From Endozoicomonas sp. SCSIO W0465 (GTDB taxonomy: Bacteria; Pseudomonadota; Gammaproteobacteria; Pseudomonadales; Endozoicomonadaceae), in NCBI RefSeq assembly GCF_023716865.1, contig NZ_CP092417.1:3264001-3328000 (forward strand): a stretch of DNA of 64,000 nt, given 5' to 3'. The notes below the pieces were generated by a model. The model was not told the origin of the DNA and searched no databases. It was given only the letters and a program-made list of their open reading frames with translations. The translations under genes were made by a program, and so were the position numbers. The number at the start of each line of letters is the position of its first letter. Within the stretch, counting starts at the first letter, position 1. This document shows positions 7,338 to 17,967 of this stretch, piece by piece.

Positions 7338-10300
7338 ATGAACAAACCTGAAGTGCTCTGGTTAAACAATCCGTTTGACCTGTCTGATATTACCCGTTAT
7401 CCCGTAGAAAGCACCCTGACCATACAGCAGTGGCTGAACGATCATGGCGGTGAAATACGCCTGAATCGCTTGCCCACTGTGTGCGTGTATGGTGACAGGG
7501 AGCTGCTGCGGGCAGAGTATGATCAGCCTATTGACGAACCAGTCTGTTTTGTCACGCTGCCTACCGGTGGCGACAGCGGCACCAACCCGCTGGCAGCCAT
7601 TGCCATGATTGCGTTGACGGTCTGGACTGGTGGTCTGGCAGCTGCCTGGTTAAATGTTGGGTATTCAGCATTTCAGGTTGGAATATCTCAAGCTGCCATC
7701 ATGATTGGTGGCGGTATGCTGATTAATGCCGTGTTCCCACCACCGGGCCTGCCCAACAGCGCCACACCGTCCACCGGATCATCCACCTATTCGTTAGGTG
7801 CCCAGGGCAACGCTGCACGCCTCGGCTCACCGATCCCGGCCAACTATGGCCGCATGCGCATTTACCCCGACTTTGCCGCCAAGCCCTATTCAGAATACGA
7901 ATCCAATGAACAGTATTTGTACCAGCTGTTCTGCATCGGCCAGGGCGAGAACCGGGTCAGTGATATCCGTTTGGAAGACACGCCGATAGAAAACTTCGCC
8001 GAAGTCACCACCGAGATCATCCCGCCCCTGGGCAGGGTCACGCTGTTTCACACCGCCGTGGTCACCGCCGCCGAAGCCGGTGGCCAGGACATGTCCGAAG
8101 CCATCACCCTGGGGCCGTACATTGTTAATGCGGTGGAGACTGAAATCAGCCGCATTGCCGTGGACGTGGTATTTCCCGGCGGGCTGATGGGTGTTAACGA
8201 AGACAACGGCGATGAGTACAGCGTCGGCGTCAGTTTGCAGATCAGCGCAGAAACCGTGGACGACGATGGCAATCCCACCGGCGGTGGCGTGACGGTGTTC
8301 AATGGCAGCATCAGCGACTGCACCCGCACCGCCATCCGCCGCACCCTGGCCGCCGACGTCGCGCCCGGCCGTTACCGGGTCACGGTCAGCCGCAGCACCG
8401 GAAAGGGACCGGACCACGAGGTGCGCAACTGTCAGCTGGGTGCCATCAAGGGCTTTCTGGTTGACGACAACGAGTACGGCGACGTGACCCTGCTGGCCAT
8501 GCGCGTGCGGGCGTCGGCCAACCTGTCGGACAGCGCCAGTCGGCTGGTCAACCTGCTGAACGAACGACTGGTGCCGGTCTGGTCGCCCGACGGCTGGAGC
8601 GCGCCGCAGATCAACCGCAACCCGGCCTGGGCCTTTGCCGATGCCGTGCGCGCCCGCTATGGCGGCGACTTTGCCGACAGTGAACTGGACCTGGCCGGCC
8701 TGCACTATCTGGCAGCCCTGTTTGATGAACGAGGCGACCGGTTTGATGGCCGTTTTGATACCGAACAATCCCTGTGGGACGGCCTGGGCAAGATCGGCCA
8801 GGTGTGCCGCAGCGGACCGGTCAGGCAAGGCAACCTGATCCGCTTTATCCGCGACCAGCAGATAGACGTGCCGTCGCAGGTGTTCGGCATGGCCAACATG
8901 AGCGACTTCTCCGTCGATTACGTCATGCACGACGACCGCACCGCCGACGCGGTGAAGATTACCTACTGGGACGAAACCCGTGACTACAGCGAAACCACCA
9001 TTACCTGCCAGTTGCCGAACGACACTGCCGACAACCCGCAGGAAGTGACGCTGTTCGGCTGCACCCAATATGAACAGGCCTGGCGGGAGGGCATGTACCT
9101 GTCCGCCAGCAACCGGGAGCGGCGGCAGATGGTGAGCTGGACCACCGGGCTGGAGGGCCATATCCCCACCTTCGGTGACCTGGTGATCATCAACCACGAC
9201 TTGATGGGTGCAGGCCAGCAGTTTGGTGGCATTGTCGAAGCGGTCAGCGGATCGGTGCTGACCCTGTCCAGCGACGTCAATCTGGACGGTGAGCACTGGT
9301 ACTGCATTGTGCGCGACCGCCACGGCGCACCCTCCGCGCCATTGCCGATAGAAGCCGTTGCACCCAACCGGGTGCGGGTGCTGGATACCTTGCCCTATAT
9401 AGAAGAAGACAGCGACCGGGAGCCGACGCACTACCTGATCGGGCAGGGCGCAAAGGTCAGCTGGCCGGTCAAGATCACCGCCATCACGCCGGAGGCGGAC
9501 AACAAGATCACCATTGCCGGTTGCATTGAATCGGCATTTGTCCACACCGTGGACCAGGGCGTGCTGCCACCGCCACCGCCGGAGGTGAAACCACCCACCA
9601 CCGGGCCTGGTGATCAGCAATTTGTTGGCGACCCAGGGTGGCACGGTGCATGCACCGGTCATTTTCCTGTCCTGGGCCATCGCCGTGGGTGCCGACCGTT
9701 ACCTGATTGAGTACTCCGCCGACGGCCGGGAGACCTGGCAACCGGCAGGTTCTGGCCAGTCGTTTATCAACCAGCATGAGTTTGCTGCTGAGGTGGGCCT
9801 GCTGACTTGCCGCGTTGCTGCCGTGGGTGCCATAAGCGGTGAATGGGCCGACATTGTCGTCAATGCCGGCGGTGATTTTGATACGCCGGGCCTGGTTCTG
9901 CCGGTGCTGGTTGAACCGTTTACCGGTGACGCGTTGAAGGTGCGGTGGGACCCGCAACCGGCGGCCGCCCGGTACGTGGTGCGGGTCATCAGCCACGGCA
10001 TCGAGGTGCGGTCGTTGTATCTGGAGCGCAACATCAGCCAGTACAGCTACTACTACACCGACGCACAGCAGGACGCGGCTGGTCGCACTTTAACGGTGAA
10101 GGTCGCGGCAGAGAATGGCAACGGGGTGCTGGGAGCGTATGGTGAGCTGACGGCCACCAATCCGCCGCCAGCGGTGCCCGACAATGTGGAGGTGACCGGG
10201 CTGCTGAACACCCTCATGGTACAGTGCCACCATCCGGACGACACCGACCTGCGGGAGTTGCGGGTCTATGGTGAACAGCGCAGTGGCTTTACGCCGTCAC

Positions 10301-11283
10301 CGGCCAATTTGCTGGCCACCTCTAAAAACGCTTTGCTGAGTGTGCCGGTGCCGGTCAACACCCGATGGTGGGTGCGCCTGGCGTGGGTAGACCAGTGGGG
10401 CGCGACCGATCTGAACTTCAGTGGTGAGTTTGAAGCCGAAGCCCGGCAAATCACCGAAACCGAGATCGGGCCGGACAGCATCAGTACGCCGATGCTGAAA
10501 GCCAATGCGGTGACCGCTGGCAAGGTGGCTTCGGATGCCATTACCGGGCGGGAGATTTCGGCAACGTCGACCATTACGGCGGGTACCGGAAATAACACGG
10601 CAGGTATGAATGGCTCAGCTTACCCGAATAATGCTTTGATGGAGAATATTCGTTTCTGGTCAGGTGCCAATGTTGATAATGTAAAGTTGGCACCGTTTAA
10701 AGTGGACAAGACTGGGCGTTTGTTCAGCTCTAACGGCGTGATTGACGGTACATTATATGTAGGTAACGGCAATGAATTGGTGGGTCTGTCTGCGTTAAAT
10801 TCTGATGTCAGGTTATGGGCGGGCAATATTAACAAGGACTCAGCGCCCTTTCGGGTTTACCAAGACGGCACTATTTATGCTCAGAAAGGCGAATTTGAAG
10901 GCACTGTGTATGCCGATCACATTATTGGCGATGTTTATAAAACCTATCTGGTGGATACCTTGTCCAGTTCTTTTGGTACGTCCTGGGTTACTTTGGTTAA
11001 TGCCAATGTCACCATACACCGAGTCTATTGCTACATTTCTGTATCGCCTATTGCCATTAACCAGCCAGAAGACCATACCGCTTATATTGAACTGTATATT
11101 AATGACGTGATCCAGGTCAGTGACAACATGAGAACTACCGGCGGTGCTGCCCGACAAATGTTTTCTGAATTGACGTCGGTGGGCACACATATTGGTACGG
11201 TGAATGTTAAAGTCAAGGCACGCATGAACAGTTCATCATCATCCATAGGCACCCGTAAAATTCGCGTATCAACGTTTCAATAA
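7338..11283 (+). pseudogene. tail-tip host specificity protein J, split by a +1 frameshift
   Basis: J forms the siphophage tail tip and contacts the receptor. The N-terminal piece (7338 to ~9603) has two hydrophobic segments near residues 85-135 and the conserved RLGSPIPANYGRMRI and later tail-tip domains. The C-terminal piece (from ~9604) has fibronectin III-like domains, then a beta-rich end. Just after PPPEVKPPTTG the frame must move +1 in ACCGGGCCTGG to continue LVISNLLATQGG. The N-terminal frame otherwise runs out of homology and stops at 9710. A single extra G explains this; a sequencing error is possible. From ~10600 the DNA is clearly AT-richer, as at the fibre tip. Intact length would be ~1315 aa. 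Confidence 0.85.
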
Positions 11284-11468
11284 GTTAGTCGTTGCATTAC
11301 CGACGGCAACTCCGAATAACACCCCTTGCAACAATGCCTGAACCCATCCTTTGAGCGCTTGTCCCGGTACCAGAATTCACTGGTCATCGGATAAAAGTCA
11401 CCGCACTTTTTGCAATACTTCTCCAGCACCGCACAGTCCTTCCCGTCGTCCCACCGGATTGCCTTCAT
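11277..11468 (-). CDS. small zinc-ribbon phage protein
   Basis: 63 aa from the ATG at 11468; a GTG two codons upstream is possible. Two Cys pairs, YCKKCGDF and HCCKGCYSE, are ~27 residues apart and can bind one zinc. The spacing resembles the zinc part of small phage HNH-like or regulatory proteins, but no HNH catalytic residues are present. It is last in the minus-strand operon and its 3' end overlaps the end of J by 7 bp. Confidence 0.6.
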   Translation of the reverse strand: MKAIRWDDGKDCAVLEKYCKKCGDFYPMTSEFWYRDKRSKDGFRHCCKGCYSELPSVMQRLTY

Positions 11469-11519
11469 ACCCACACCTGCAAACTGTCTTATACTGTAAC
11501 CGCTGAGTCCAGTCAGCCA

Positions 11520-11557
11520 CCGGCCCGCGACATCACCACATGCTCCGGGGCCGGTGC
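11520..11557 (-). terminator. hairpin inside the minus-strand phage operon
   Basis: An inverted repeat ACCGGCCC/GGGCCGGT encloses a ~22-nt loop just after the stop codon at 11559 on the minus strand. There is no T-run, so it may be an attenuator or processing site instead of a true terminator. Confidence 0.4.
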
Positions 11558-11558
11558 T

Positions 11559-11828
11559 TCAGTCCTGGTTGTTCATCACTTCGTAAATATCCATCACCGA
11601 CACCTTTTCACTGACGTCACTGAACAGCGGGTCGTTGTCCATGTACATGCAGTTCAACCCGCCGATGTAACTTGCCAGCTCACTGAAGGCGGCCATCAGG
11701 TCGTCCCGTTCCTGCTCCGGCAAATTGATCAGCAATGCCACCAGGTCACGACCCAGGTGATTGAGCGCACCGGTCATTTGCCAGCGCATGTGGTCCATAT
11801 TGATCTTCACTTTCTCTACTCCGGCCAT
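11559..11828 (-). CDS. small phage protein, function unknown
   Basis: 89 aa from the ATG at 11828 (MAGVEKVKINMDHM). This start overlaps the end of the upstream gene, typical of phage operons. The middle is a long helix (GRDLVALLINLPEQERDDLM) and the end is acidic. No family is recognised. The operon context suggests an early or late accessory phage function. Confidence 0.5.
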   Translation of the reverse strand: MAGVEKVKINMDHMRWQMTGALNHLGRDLVALLINLPEQERDDLMAAFSELASYIGGLNCMYMDNDPLFSDVSEKVSVMDIYEVMNNQD

Positions 11829-12013
11829 ACCAGGGTGTCCTGCAGGTGACGATCCAGCGGATGCACTTCGCCCAGGCTGTCCAGCTGCCCGCACCACTTC
11901 TGGCCGTAATACCTGACCATGGTCTCCCGTGCCTTGTCGGCATCCGGTGCGGTGATTCTCACGTAACCGGGAAAACCGATATGTCCGTGACCAAAAGTAA
12001 AATAAAACGTCAT
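11816..12013 (-). CDS. small phage protein of the MTFYFTFGHG type
   Basis: 65 aa from the ATG at 12013, which overlaps the preceding stop as ATGA. It begins MTFYFTFGHGHIGFPGYVRI and has a helix with MVRYYGQKWCGQ. Short phage proteins with this aromatic start and a YG-KW-type motif are common, but their function is unknown to me. It is translationally coupled on both sides. Confidence 0.55.
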   Translation of the reverse strand: MTFYFTFGHGHIGFPGYVRITAPDADKARETMVRYYGQKWCGQLDSLGEVHPLDRHLQDTLVWPE

Positions 12014-12204
12014 GATGGCCTCCAATAATCCAGCCGCCGCAGCAACCCGTTGATCAGCCGTCGCCGCTGTCGGTGCGCCAGTTCATGATCCAGCAGCTGC
12101 ACCAGCCGCCAGGGATTGCGTTCAGTCTTGATGCGGTGCAGGCACTGGTGGCAATGGCCGTGCAGTACCCGTTGATTTTGCGCTTCAATGCCGGTAACGA
12201 TCAC
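12010..12204 (-). CDS. small basic phage protein, function unknown
   Basis: 64 aa, rich in His, Arg, Leu and Gln, with a CHQC pair near the N-terminus and helices at the C-terminus. The stop overlaps the next ATG, and its 5' end overlaps the upstream gene by 20 bp. Coding status is supported mainly by the coupling to neighbours. Confidence 0.45.
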   Translation of the reverse strand: MIVTGIEAQNQRVLHGHCHQCLHRIKTERNPWRLVQLLDHELAHRQRRRLINGLLRRLDYWRPS

Positions 12205-12583
12205 GGTGGGATATCTCCGCTGTCAGGTGGTTGGGGATATGATTTAACGCGATACGCCGGGCTTTTCGGCACAGGGTTTGCAACTGGCTGACGGTTTTTT
12301 TTAATAACCTGGCTTTCTGGTAAATCGGTCCCGGCGTACCGTAAATAATGACCAGCAGGATGACCTGGCGGATTGGCAACCGGTCGATCAGGTCATGGTT
12401 CAGCGCCAGAATCTTCCGGTTACTGCGGGTGCCAAGCCATAATGGCCGGCTTTCGCCATGGCTTGCCTGTACAAACTGAAACAGCTGACTGTTACCCAGG
12501 CTGAAATCCTCAGTGGCATAGATGTAATACCAGCTGGCCCAGTACTCCAGCAGCACATCAATCACGTCCGGTTTGCGTCGCAT
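12185..12583 (-). CDS. phage antitermination Q-like protein (tentative)
   Basis: 132 aa from the ATG at 12583 (MRRKPDVIDVLLEYWASWYY); a longer in-frame start at 12673 would lie inside the previous gene. The N-terminal VLLEYWASW helix and a helix-turn-helix-like C-terminus (HDLIDRLPIRQVILLVIIYG followed by Lys/Arg-rich helices) resemble Q-family late antiterminators. The order, nuclease gene then Q-like gene, is also usual in lambdoid phages. The similarity is from memory, so an unrelated helical DNA-binding protein remains possible. Confidence 0.45.
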   Translation of the reverse strand: MRRKPDVIDVLLEYWASWYYIYATEDFSLGNSQLFQFVQASHGESRPLWLGTRSNRKILALNHDLIDRLPIRQVILLVIIYGTPGPIYQKARLLKKTVSQLQTLCRKARRIALNHIPNHLTAEISHRDRYRH

Positions 12584-13889
12584 ATCAGCGATCCTGGTCC
12601 ATGGAAAAGGAAACGGGGTGCAGCAGCCACTGGCAGAACAATTCGATGTCCATACGGATACAGCCGCGCACATCCTCTTCAGAAAAAAAGGTATCCGGGT
12701 GCATCATGACCTGCCAGCTTTGGTGATCAGCACGAAAGGCCAGTACCGGAATTTTTTCCCGGGCGCTGGCATTGCGGTAACACTGCGACCACCAGTCTCG
12801 CAACCGGGCATCGCTGACGGATTGCCAGCGCTTGATTTCAATGCTGAACTGACCCACGGCGTTGGCGGCCCCGGTATCGTCGCCGCTGTCGCGGCACTGC
12901 GCCAGGTTGCGCCGCAGGTTGACGCGGCCATTGGTCAGGGTGGCCACCCGGCGGCAAAACTCGCGCTCGCCATTTTTGCCCTTGGTACGCCCGGCATGGG
13001 CATGAACTGATGGGGTGAAAGTCCCCTGTGGGAGAACCTACATCTGACTGGCGGTAAAGACGCCTGCTGATGACAACCACTAGCTTAAGGCAAGTGCAGT
13101 CCCGCGAGGGGCTGTGCGGAGGCAGTCTGAGTGCAAAGGTGCGAGCCGACGTACAGAAATCGCATATAAGGCTGAGTCTCTGGGCGAGTGAGCCAAGGAT
13201 CACAAAGCCCTATGGTTCGTGAGACACGGTAAATGCGGCGGTTGTGCACTGAAAGTTCATGTCCTTATCCGGGGAGATCTGTTCAACATGCGATTGGTAA
13301 TTCCCAGTTCTCAGCCACTGGTTACAACAGGCTCGGCGAACAGGTCTCATCATCCTGTTCGAGCAAACCCGATGGCAACCAATAGCGCCAGCAGAGGTAA
13401 CTCCGCGTGGTGATTGGACAGAAGTCAGCAGAGGCCATAGTAGCTGTACGACAGAAGCCATTAACGGATGGGAAGTCGTTAGCGAAGGGCCGAACATCGA
13501 CGACAAAGAGGAGACTGATTCCCTCAAGGCGATGCAGCCGTCCGGCGACTCACCGTACTTGGCGACAGAATCTTTAACCAGCTTTGAACCATGATCTACT
13601 AAATTGCGTACTTGAACCGGCTAATCTGGCAAGTGCATGGAAACAGGTCAAAAGCAACAAGGGTGCTCCGGGTATTGATGGAGTCACTATTGAAGCTTAT
13701 CCAGACTTTGCCAAACAGCATTGGCCTTCAGTGCGTCAAGCCTTATTGGACGGAACCTACCAGCCATCACCCGTGCGCCGACATGTTATAGAAAAGCCGG
13801 ACGGCGGTGAGCGTTTGCTGGGAATCCCTACCGTGATGGATAGGGTCATACAGCAGGCCATTGTGCAGGTGCTGACCCCTGTCTTTGAT

Positions 13890-15387
13890 CTGTCTCTTGA
13901 TCACAAATAGCTACCTTGTTCTATCATTTCTCACTGATAAAACAGGTCATGCTTCCACTTTCTCCTAAACCATGGTCAGAACTAACTTTTGGATGTGCTG
14001 ATTTGGGCGATACTCGACGTACAAAACGACTTGTCAAAGTTGCTGCCGAGCTTTCAGCTCATACCGGTAATTCTTTGTCATCTTCATGCGAAGGTTATAC
14101 CGCACTGGTAACTGGAGCTTACCGGCTGATTGAGAATGAGGCCGTAAAGCCTGAAGCAATAGCTGAGGCAGGCTTTCAGGCAACTGCCAAAATAGCGAGA
14201 CAGTCTCGCCTACTTCTGGCTCTCGAAGATACAACAACCCTGGGTTATAAACATGCTGTCAGATCCGAGCTTGGTGATCTTGGAGGTCCTGAAGGCTCTA
14301 AAACCAGAGGATTCCACGTCCACTCTGTCTTCTTGGTTGATGCGGATACAGAGCGAAGCATTGGGCTTATTGATCAAGAACGATGGGTTAGAGAGGACGT
14401 TCAGCGGGGGAAAAAGAACCAACGTCGTCAGCTACCTTACGAGGGAAAGGAAAGCTTTAAGTGGCAAAGAGCCTCTGAAAACACAGAACAAAGGATGGGG
14501 GGTAAAATGCCTGACATCATCAGTGTTTGCGACCGGGAGGCGGATATATACGAATATATGCACTACAAACTGGATAACCGACAGCGGTTTGTTGTAAGAG
14601 CTACACAAAACAGAATCCTGGTGGATGGCGAACTCTTATTATTTGATTCCTTAGCTCAGACTGAAGTGTTGGGGAAATATACGATAGTGGTTCCTCAAAA
14701 AGGAGGTAGAAAGAAGCGAAAGGCAACGCTGCAGGTCAAAAGAAAGAAGATGACAATACAGGCGCCGCAAAGGCCAGGCGGCAGGCCGGAACCGGTAACT
14801 ATGAATATTGTGTCGGCTGAAGAGATTGGCAATGACTCCGAAGACCGTTTGCACTGGGTACTATTGACAACTGAAGATATTGAAACATTCGAAGACTGTC
14901 GCTCTATCATTCGATTTTACGAGCTCCGATGGCGAATAGAAGAGTTCCATAAGGCTTGGAAATCGGGAGCAGGAGTAGAAAGGCTTCGTCTGCAATCTCC
15001 GGATAACATTGAACGACTTGCGGTCATATTAATGTTTGTCGCTGTCAGACTAATGCAAATCCGTGAAGCATTAATGTTACCGAATGACAGGCAGCACAAA
15101 GACAGAAAGCTTTGGAGTGAAAAAACACTCGCGAATGAGGTGGTCAGTGATGATGAATGGCAGGTTCTCTGGCTAACCTATGAAAAAAAAGCGTTGCCCG
15201 ATAAGCCGCCAACAGTCACTTGGCTGCTTCAAACGATTGCTCGGCTTGGTGGTTGGGGTGATTCAAAGCATACAGGGCAGCCCGGCTGGTTAGTGGTATG
15301 GGAAGGCTGGGCGAAATTGCAGGATCGGGTAAAAACCTGGCAGATAGCCCGGCAGTTCAGCGCTGGAGAGATGTGATCAAGAGTCAG
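13890..15387 (+). mobile_element. Tn5/IS50-like insertion sequence (copy 1, intact)
   Basis: 1498 bp. Its ends, CTGTCTCTTGATCACA and CTGACTCTTGATCACA (inverted), are close to the Tn5 inside and outside ends. A 9-bp duplication GTCTTTGAT flanks it (13881-13889 and 15388-15396). It interrupts the intron RT after V-F-D. Confidence 0.92.
13949..15376 (+). CDS. IS4-family (IS50/Tn5-type) transposase
   Basis: 475 aa from the ATG at 13949 (MLPLSPKPWSELTFGCADLG). It matches Tn5 transposase along its length. Examples are GDTRRTKRLVKVAAELSAHT, LLALEDTTTLGY (catalytic Asp), ISVCDREADIYEY (catalytic Asp) and LRWRIEEFHKAWKSGAGVER (catalytic Glu in the YREK-like region). It would mobilise the 1498-bp element. 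The copy at 59262-60962 is broken. Confidence 0.92.
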   Translation: MLPLSPKPWSELTFGCADLGDTRRTKRLVKVAAELSAHTGNSLSSSCEGYTALVTGAYRLIENEAVKPEAIAEAGFQATAKIARQSRLLLALEDTTTLGYKHAVRSELGDLGGPEGSKTRGFHVHSVFLVDADTERSIGLIDQERWVREDVQRGKKNQRRQLPYEGKESFKWQRASENTEQRMGGKMPDIISVCDREADIYEYMHYKLDNRQRFVVRATQNRILVDGELLLFDSLAQTEVLGKYTIVVPQKGGRKKRKATLQVKRKKMTIQAPQRPGGRPEPVTMNIVSAEEIGNDSEDRLHWVLLTTEDIETFEDCRSIIRFYELRWRIEEFHKAWKSGAGVERLRLQSPDNIERLAVILMFVAVRLMQIREALMLPNDRQHKDRKLWSEKTLANEVVSDDEWQVLWLTYEKKALPDKPPTVTWLLQTIARLGGWGDSKHTGQPGWLVVWEGWAKLQDRVKTWQIARQFSAGEM

Positions 15388-16324
15388 GTCTTTGATCCGG
15401 GTTTCTCTCCAAACAGCTTCGGCTACCGACCGGGACGGTCAGCACACGACGGAGTCCGTCAGGTTAAGCAGTTGATCAACCGGGGGCTTCATTACGCTGT
15501 TGACGTTGATCTGAGTAAATTCTTTGATACGGTTAATCACGACGTTTTGATGTCGAGGGTCTCCCGTAAGGTCCGCGACAAACGCCTTCTGAAACTGATT
15601 GGTAGCTACCTGCGCTCCGGTGTCATGATTGAGGGCAATGTCTACCCGACCAGGGTTGGCATGCCACAGGGTGGGCCTTTATCACCCTTGCTGTCTAATG
15701 TGGTCCTCGACGAACTCGACAAGGAGCTTGAATATCGGGGTCATTGCTTTGCAAGATACTGTGATGATTTTGTGATTCTCGTCAAAAGTCAGCGTGCAGG
15801 GGATCGGGTGATGCACAGCATTACCCAATTCATTGAACGCAAATTGAAACTGAAGATTAACTCCCGGAAAAGTAAAGTTGTGAAAGCAACAGAAAGCGAA
15901 TTCCTGAGTTTCACCTTCACAGGGAAGAAAGTTCGCTGGGCCCAGAAGTGTCTGGACCGATTCAAATACCGGATACTCAAGTTGACCAGTCGTCGCTGGG
16001 GTGTCTCAATGCAACATCGGTTACGCAAATTGGCACAATATATCCGGGGTTGGATGGGGTATTTCCGGTTATCGGAATATCACCGACCAATTCCCCTGCT
16101 GGATCAATGGATACGTCGGCGAATCCGTTGCTGCTTTCTGAAGCAATGGCGCAAGCCGAAAACCCGTTTTAAGAATCTGGTCAGGTTAGGCGTTGATAAA
16201 ATTAACGCCGCCAAGATCGCAGCCAGCAGCAAAGGGTATTACCGTCTGAGTAAAACCTATGCGGTACAACAGGCACTGAATAACAGTTACCTCGCGAAAA
16301 TTGGGCTTGTTTCATTGAAAGACT

Positions 16325-17932
16325 GTAACTATTCAGCACTGAGCAAAGGCATATTACAGTAATTCCGAACAGCTCTATGAAGTGATTGATATATGTCCAT
16401 TCCCTGTTTTCTGGCAGACGACAAATAGCTGCGAATCCGTGCAAACATAAAACCACCGTCTGCACTCCTGAAGCAGCCTGAGATTTTCTGCTTTAACTTG
16501 GCCATTCGAACATCCCGCTCACTGCCATTGTTATCGAAGGGAATGGTAAAATCTGACATGAAGCGCAGTGTCTCAGCCTTGAACTCAGTGAGTCGTTTGA
16601 AGAGATTGTAAGCTTTAGTATTCTTGACTTTCTTGCGCTTAAGCTCCTCTCGTTGCTTCTCCATATAGACGACTTCTTTCATTAGAGCCCGCTGAAGCAA
16701 CCGGTCATAAATCTTCTCGATTCGTTCACAGACAACACTTGGCATCTGTAGCATACCTATGGTCTTAAAGCCCTTGCAGTAATGCCAGGAAAGCCTCAGT
16801 AGCTTCATCAATCGCAACGCCAGTTGATTGCTGTCCCTATCAACAACACCCAAAAGCTCCCTCAGGTGATGGGCATTGCAAAGTACGTGAGTTGCCGCAT
16901 ATGCAAAATAGGATTTCCAATGATCATGAACCAGAACGCCTGCAAATGTTAGCAGTATGCCCATCGTGTCCATGGCCTCACGACCTCGCTTTTCAGACAA
17001 GTAGTAGAGCGTCCATTGTTCATCCCGCATAACGTGTAGCCAGTGCAAAGAGCCCTCGGCCCGCATACCCGTTTCATCGGCTCCGGCAACAGACGATTCC
17101 CGCAAGGCGTCACGAATAACCTCTTCAGTAGAAGCCAGATTTTCATAGGTTCTGGCCACAAAATTGGCGACAGTGCCTGCACTTACACTCATTTTATAGA
17201 GAGTATTAAAATACTCTGACACGCGCTTAAAAGGCAGGAAATGGTATTGGTTAAGATAGACGGCCATAGCCTGTGTGGCTGAGCCATATTGTGCGGCAGC
17301 GGTAACACCTTCCGGGAATTCAGCCTGATTCCGACAACCACAAGTGCAGATTTTTACTTCAGCTCTATGGGCCGTTACTTCAAATTCACCCGGTCTCCCT
17401 GGTTCAAACACCTGTCGTTCAATATATTTGACCGGCTCACTATCAAGAAGAGACGCCTGACATTTATTGCATTCTTTAACCGGAAGGTACTCAATATAGT
17501 CAGGGATATCGACCTGTTTAAGACAAGTGCCCTGATGCCCTTTCTTTCCACCGGCTTTATTACCAGAAGACTGTCTCAGACTTTTAGGATTGGGTTTTTC
17601 ATCCGATGGATCGGTACCTTTATCTGCGGAAAGGTCGTCAGAATGATCTGGAGAATTACTGTTTTTACAAGGTTTTTGATAACCATCAGACGATGGCGGC
17701 TTGCTGCTGTTTTGACTGTTCTTGCCAACCTTTTCTTCCAATTCTCGACATCGCTCTTCCAGACAGGCAACTCTCATCCGCAGCTCTGCATTCTCTTTCA
17801 AGAGAATCTCAGCCGACATAGTTGCGGGTAGTTCTGGAATCATGCTGGCGAATATTGTGGAAAAATGGTGCTTAAGAGGATGGTATAAAAATCAGAAAAT
17901 TCCAGATTTATGTGGGGGTGCTGAACAGTTAC
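16325..17932 (-). mobile_element. IS66-family (ISBst12-like) element, copy 1
   Basis: 1608 bp, ends GTAACTATTCAGCAC and GTAACTGTTCAGCAC (inverted). The 8-bp duplication GAAAGACT is at 16317-16324 and 17933-17940. It carries only the large transposase gene (no tnpA/tnpB), as in ISBst12-type IS66 elements. Inserted near the 3' end of the intron RT gene. Confidence 0.92.
16329..17843 (-). CDS. IS66-family transposase TnpC
   Basis: 504 aa. A leucine-zipper-like N-terminus (residues ~10-40) is followed by KNSQNSSKPPSSDGY, two Cys pairs (CNKCQ, CTCGC) that form the zinc-binding region, then the DDE core: GADETGM, VHDHWKSYF and NNGSERDVRM. This is the normal IS66 layout. This copy has Phe in GGFMFARI, shared with the copy at 50229-51743, whereas the other full copies have Ser. 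Confidence 0.92.
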   Translation of the reverse strand: MIPELPATMSAEILLKENAELRMRVACLEERCRELEEKVGKNSQNSSKPPSSDGYQKPCKNSNSPDHSDDLSADKGTDPSDEKPNPKSLRQSSGNKAGGKKGHQGTCLKQVDIPDYIEYLPVKECNKCQASLLDSEPVKYIERQVFEPGRPGEFEVTAHRAEVKICTCGCRNQAEFPEGVTAAAQYGSATQAMAVYLNQYHFLPFKRVSEYFNTLYKMSVSAGTVANFVARTYENLASTEEVIRDALRESSVAGADETGMRAEGSLHWLHVMRDEQWTLYYLSEKRGREAMDTMGILLTFAGVLVHDHWKSYFAYAATHVLCNAHHLRELLGVVDRDSNQLALRLMKLLRLSWHYCKGFKTIGMLQMPSVVCERIEKIYDRLLQRALMKEVVYMEKQREELKRKKVKNTKAYNLFKRLTEFKAETLRFMSDFTIPFDNNGSERDVRMAKLKQKISGCFRSADGGFMFARIRSYLSSARKQGMDIYQSLHRAVRNYCNMPLLSAE

Positions 17933-17967
17933 GAAAGACTTATGGATCAGGTTTCACCATCATCGTT

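Noticed and set aside
7890..9680. 596-aa frame antisense to J
   Set aside because: It is the mirror of a GC-rich gene; composition is Val/Gly/Ala/His-rich without domains, and J is clearly the coding strand.
15298..16362. 354-aa frame beginning in the IS50-like end and continuing into the RT
   Set aside because: The first residues are transposon sequence and the last residues come from the IS66 end; the real RT is the three-part gene.
17289..17831. 180-aa frame repeated in several IS66 copies
   Set aside because: It is antisense to TnpC and recurs only because the IS is repeated.
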